NCBI GenBank assembly: GCA_030549775.1 | Contig: CM060173.1 | Span: 42,802,110 to 42,866,109, forward strand | Source: Tamarix chinensis | Taxonomy: Eukaryota; Streptophyta; Magnoliopsida; Caryophyllales; Tamaricaceae | Length of the DNA stretch: 64,000 nucleotides | Direction: 5' to 3' | Shown: positions 60,780 to 64,000 of the stretch, piece by piece | Numbering within the stretch: the first letter of the stretch is position 1 | Layout: the number at the start of each line of letters is the position of its first letter | The notes under the pieces: generated by a model | What the model saw: only the letters and a program-made list of their open reading frames with translations | What the model was told of the DNA's origin: nothing | Databases searched by the model: none | Position numbers and translations under genes: made by a program

Positions 60780-61930
60780 AGTATGAAACTCATTTAATCC
60801 ATTGACACGTTAAACACAATTTATCGATTTACCCCTATCATCTTTACAAAATTACTAAAATACCCCTTGTTTACAAAACTACCAAGTCACCCATTTTCAT
60901 TTGCCAATTTACCATATTACCCTTCATTATTGCGTAACAATCAAATTATACCTTACACTTGTTAGACTATTAAATTATCCTCCATACTTGTTAAATTACC
61001 AACTTTACCCCTCATACTTGTTAAGTTACCAATTTACCTTTTCAGTTGGTTAAGTTACTGTACTACCCTTCATACTTATTTAAATTACCAAATTGCCTCT
61101 TAGGCTTATTAAGTTTCCAAATCACCCTTCATATTTGTCACATTTACTAGATTACCTATTTGGTTAGTTAAATTACTGAATTACCCTTCTCACTTATTGA
61201 GATTACCAAATTATCCTTTTGGTTGATTAATTTACCACGTTTCCCTTCGTACTTATTGAAATTATCAAATTATCCTTTTGGTTGGTTAATTTAACAATTT
61301 GCTCTCCTTACTTATGAAAATTTACCAAGTTGCCCTTTCGGTTGATCACATTACCATTTTAACCCCATTTATTTCACATAATTACCAAAATACCCTTCCC
61401 TTATACCAAATTATCATTTACTCCTTTACTTTACATAATTATCAAAATATCCTTCCTTTATACCAAATTACGATTTTACCCTTTTACCTTACATAATTAC
61501 CAAAATACCCTTCCTCTATACCAAATTTCTATTTTACCTTTTTTACCTTACATAATTACCAAACCTTTATACCAAATTACCATTTTACCCTTTTACTTTA
61601 CATAATTACCAAAATACCCTTCCTTTATGCCAAATTACCTAATTACCCTTTTACCTTACATAATTACCAAAATACCCTTCCTTTATGCCAAATTACTAAA
61701 ATACCCTTCTCCTTTATTAACTCACCATTTTACCCCTCTACTTTACAAAATTACCAAAATGCCCTTCCTTTTTATTAATTTACCAACATACCTTCTTACT
61801 CCCAAAAATTACCAACTTATCCCCTTTTCCATGTAAAATTACTAAAATGTCATCCTTACTTATTCATTTACCATTTTATCCCCTTTACTCTTCTAAATTA
61901 CCATTTTACCCTTATTATGCTAATTTTACC
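60780..61930 (+). repeat. Degenerate TTACCAAAATACCC tandem array in element K
   Basis: More than 40 short units of the type ATTACCAAATTACCCTT fill about 1.1 kb. In part (about 61380-61720) they form a larger repeat of about 50-75 bp with CCTTACATAATTACC and CCCTTCCTTTATACC phrases. The left part is more diverged than the centre. The small open stretches here come from the repeat. Confidence 0.88.
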
Positions 61931-62569
61931 AAAATACCCTCACCATATAAATATTAATATACATGATCCATATACATCATTTAACACCACCAACTATTAT
62001 TATTTATCATAATACTCATTAGCACCTACTAGACCCACTTACTTAGGCCACAACCTTAGCACAAGCAAATTTACCAAAATACCCCTAGAGCTCATATTGA
62101 CATTATTTATGCAATAAATGGCTACATTAGCATATCATATCATACATATGCATTTAATATCATCATTAATAACAAGAATCCTTCCGTTAAGCATTATTTC
62201 TACACTTGTCACATAAATTATCATGCTTTTTTTTCACCATCCAATAAATGCCACTAAACACCTTATATTTAACAACATATATCGTGCATATAACATATTA
62301 AAAATCCTAATGTGCTAGCATACGTATATCCATACATTTTAGTAGGGTATAACGATTACCTTATTTTCAGCAAAAATTAAACCTTACCGGTACTCCAGTT
62401 AAAGGTTTGAGCTTTGATTAGTAAAAATTAGTACCTAAAAATAATATAAAAAATTAGCATAATAGAAGTAGGACATCAAAAGAATAATTTTAATCAAAAT
62501 ATTAATTAAATATATAATACTATTAACCCTTATTATACCTCAAAATTATTAGCCAAGATTATTAAAGGG

Positions 62570-63800
62570 AGGTAGCAACTCATGCTGCATGAGCAACATG
62601 AGCTGTACGTAAAATAGAAATGAAGAAGGGGTCGAAGAGGGAGTTCGGAAAAGGAGGGAGTTGGTTCGGTTAAGGGTTTTGAGGGTGAGGTAAAGAGAAG
62701 GTGGAGGGGAGTTAGGGTAGTGGTTGGGCGCAGGGAGGGAGTAGGGGTGTAGGTGGTGGTTGGGGGTTTGTGATCGGCAGCGGAGGCAGCGATTATAGGT
62801 TGGGAGAAGTGGGTGCAAGGGTCATGGACAAGAAGAAGGAAGGAAAAGGAAGAAGAGAAAGGAGGGGCTATTGGGAGATTTTTGGCCAAAGGGAGGACAT
62901 GGAGTAATAGAGAGGATGTTGGGGAGTGGATTGGTGGCTTGGGTGGTGGCAGAAGAGGAAGGAGGGTGGCAAATAGTTGTGGTGTAGGGTGGAGGCCGAG
63001 AAGGGGAAAGAAAAAGAAGAAGGAGGAGGGTGGCTTTAGGGGGCATGTGGGGGTGATGGGGTGGTGCAAGGAGGTTGGTGGGGGTGTTAGGGAGGTGGTG
63101 CAGGTGGTATTTTAGGCGGTAGCAGCATCAAAGTGAAACAGGGGAGGAGGAGAAGAGGGGAAAGAAGGGAGAAAGAAGGCTAATTAGGGAGGTGAGGGAG
63201 CTCAAGGTAGGAGAGAAGAAGAAAAAGAAGAGGGAGAGGAGAGGAGGTAGGGGTATCGGCTAGGGGCCGTGGTTGCAAGTGGTAGGGTGGCAGTTGCAAG
63301 GAGAAGGAAGGGTCATTCGGGGTAGGGCGTGTATGGCCTAAAAATGGAAGGAAAGGGATGGGAGAGAGAGAAGGAGAGAGAGTAGGGCTATAGGGGGAGG
63401 CAGGTGGTGGCAGGCGGTGGTCATAGGCTGTGCGGGAGGCTGCCATAGCGTGTAGGTGGTCGACGATCGAATAAGAAGAGAAAGAAGGAAAGGCAGGCTG
63501 GGTGGGTGGAGAGAAAAGAAGGGGAGTGGATTAGCCCACGTGCGAGGAGGAGAGGAAAAGGAAAGGAAAGTTTGGTTGGCCCAGCTAGGGGGAAAGGAAG
63601 GAAAGAAAAGAAATAGGGGAGGTGGGCTGGGGCTCCGCACAAGAGAAGGGAGGAAGTGGGCCAACCAACAACCCAGTGCAGGGAGGAGGGGATCGCAGGC
63701 TTGGCGGCTCTAAGAGGAAAAAGAAGAAAAGGAAAAAGAAAGAAAAGAAAAATAAGGAAAAGAAAAAGGAAGAAAAAGAGAAGGAAAAGAAAGGAAAAAG
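62570..63800 (+). other. G-rich segment and polypurine tract of element K
   Basis: Counterpart of 20740-22100 in G and 59193-60415 in L. The plus strand is rich in GGAGG, GGTGG and GAAGAAG, with an almost pure A/G run at 63715-63800. No coding motif on either strand. Confidence 0.7.
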
Positions 63801-64000
63801 GTAACGGGGAAAAATAAAATAAAATAAAATAGTTTTTGAAATAATAGAATTTAATATTTTTTATAGATAAATTAATTTAATAATTTAAATTATTATAATT
63901 TAATATATTGGTATAAAAGGTTAATTTTTGTAAATAATGGTTTGAAAAATTATTTAAATAAAATGAGTATGATAAAATAAAAAAAAATATATTTTAATTT

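Larger units (their letters stand above)
54995..64000 (+). mobile_element. LTR-like element K, split by element L and running off the window
   Basis: Starts TGTAACACTCTCAAAATTTA. Carries TTACCGCCACATGTAGTACC near 55088, GTACTGAGTA at 55429-55438, and repeated CCACTATTATAGCCGGTGG modules at 55760-56105. It is interrupted at 56423-60718 and resumes with a TTACCAAAATACCC array (60780-61930), a CTTACCGGTACTCCAG phrase near 62384 (compare ACACCGGTCTTGGAGCACGC in G), a G-rich segment (62570-63700), a polypurine tract (63715-63800) and the start of the AT-rich tail. The right end lies outside the window. Confidence 0.82.

Overview
The window is nuclear DNA of a flowering plant. The evidence is GT-AG introns, a plant-type DHHC S-acyltransferase gene, a Tourist-like MITE with TTA target duplications, a Ty3/gypsy element primed by initiator-Met tRNA, a plant L1-type LINE and long LTR sequences. 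It is AT-rich, gene-poor and dominated by transposable elements. I cannot name the species. No tRNA, rRNA, organellar insert, CRISPR array or bacterial-style gene was seen.

Layout. Positions 1-7184 hold no recognisable exon. They contain a gypsy solo LTR (2630-3996, target duplication AGAAC) that carries a smaller solo LTR (3275-3771, target duplication CCTTG). Positions 7185-8748 hold the only host gene: the last three visible coding exons of a DHHC palmitoyltransferase, missing the exon(s) for its N-terminus and first two membrane segments. A 244-bp Tourist-like MITE lies at 11919-12162.

From 12790 to about 40944 is a nested stack of retrotransposon sequences. A plus-strand LTR-like element (A) seems to be split by a minus-strand relative (B). 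B is split by a decayed Ty3/gypsy element with two LTRs (C, 15088-27281) and by two further LTR-like copies (D, 28880-31176; E, 31645-35009). C carries a 4.6-kb LTR-like copy inside its reverse transcriptase gene (G, 17901-22529) and a 631-bp solo LTR inside its 5' LTR (H, 26105-26735). A also carries copy F (37051-40141). Most joints show 5-bp target duplications, perfect for E, G and H; the outer two (A and B) are weaker.

From 40945 to the end are a 147-bp tandem repeat, a minus-strand LTR-like fragment, a decayed L1-type LINE (about 45600-49000, minus strand), another LTR-like copy (50171-53616), and a copy that runs off the window (K, from 54995) carrying a 4.3-kb relative (L, 56423-60718, target duplication TTATG).

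The most notable content is the large LTR-like family: A, B, D, E, F, G, J, K, L and probably I. Members start TGTAACA and usually end in GGGTATTACA or GGGCATTTCA. They have no protein genes and no second LTR, and they share an ordered set of non-coding blocks: a TACTNAGTA box about 410-510 bp from the start, a short tandem module that differs between subfamilies, clustered telo-box motifs in G and L, a GC-rich segment, a polypurine tract and an AT-rich tail. They read best as solo LTRs of a gypsy family with very long LTRs whose coding partner is not in this window.
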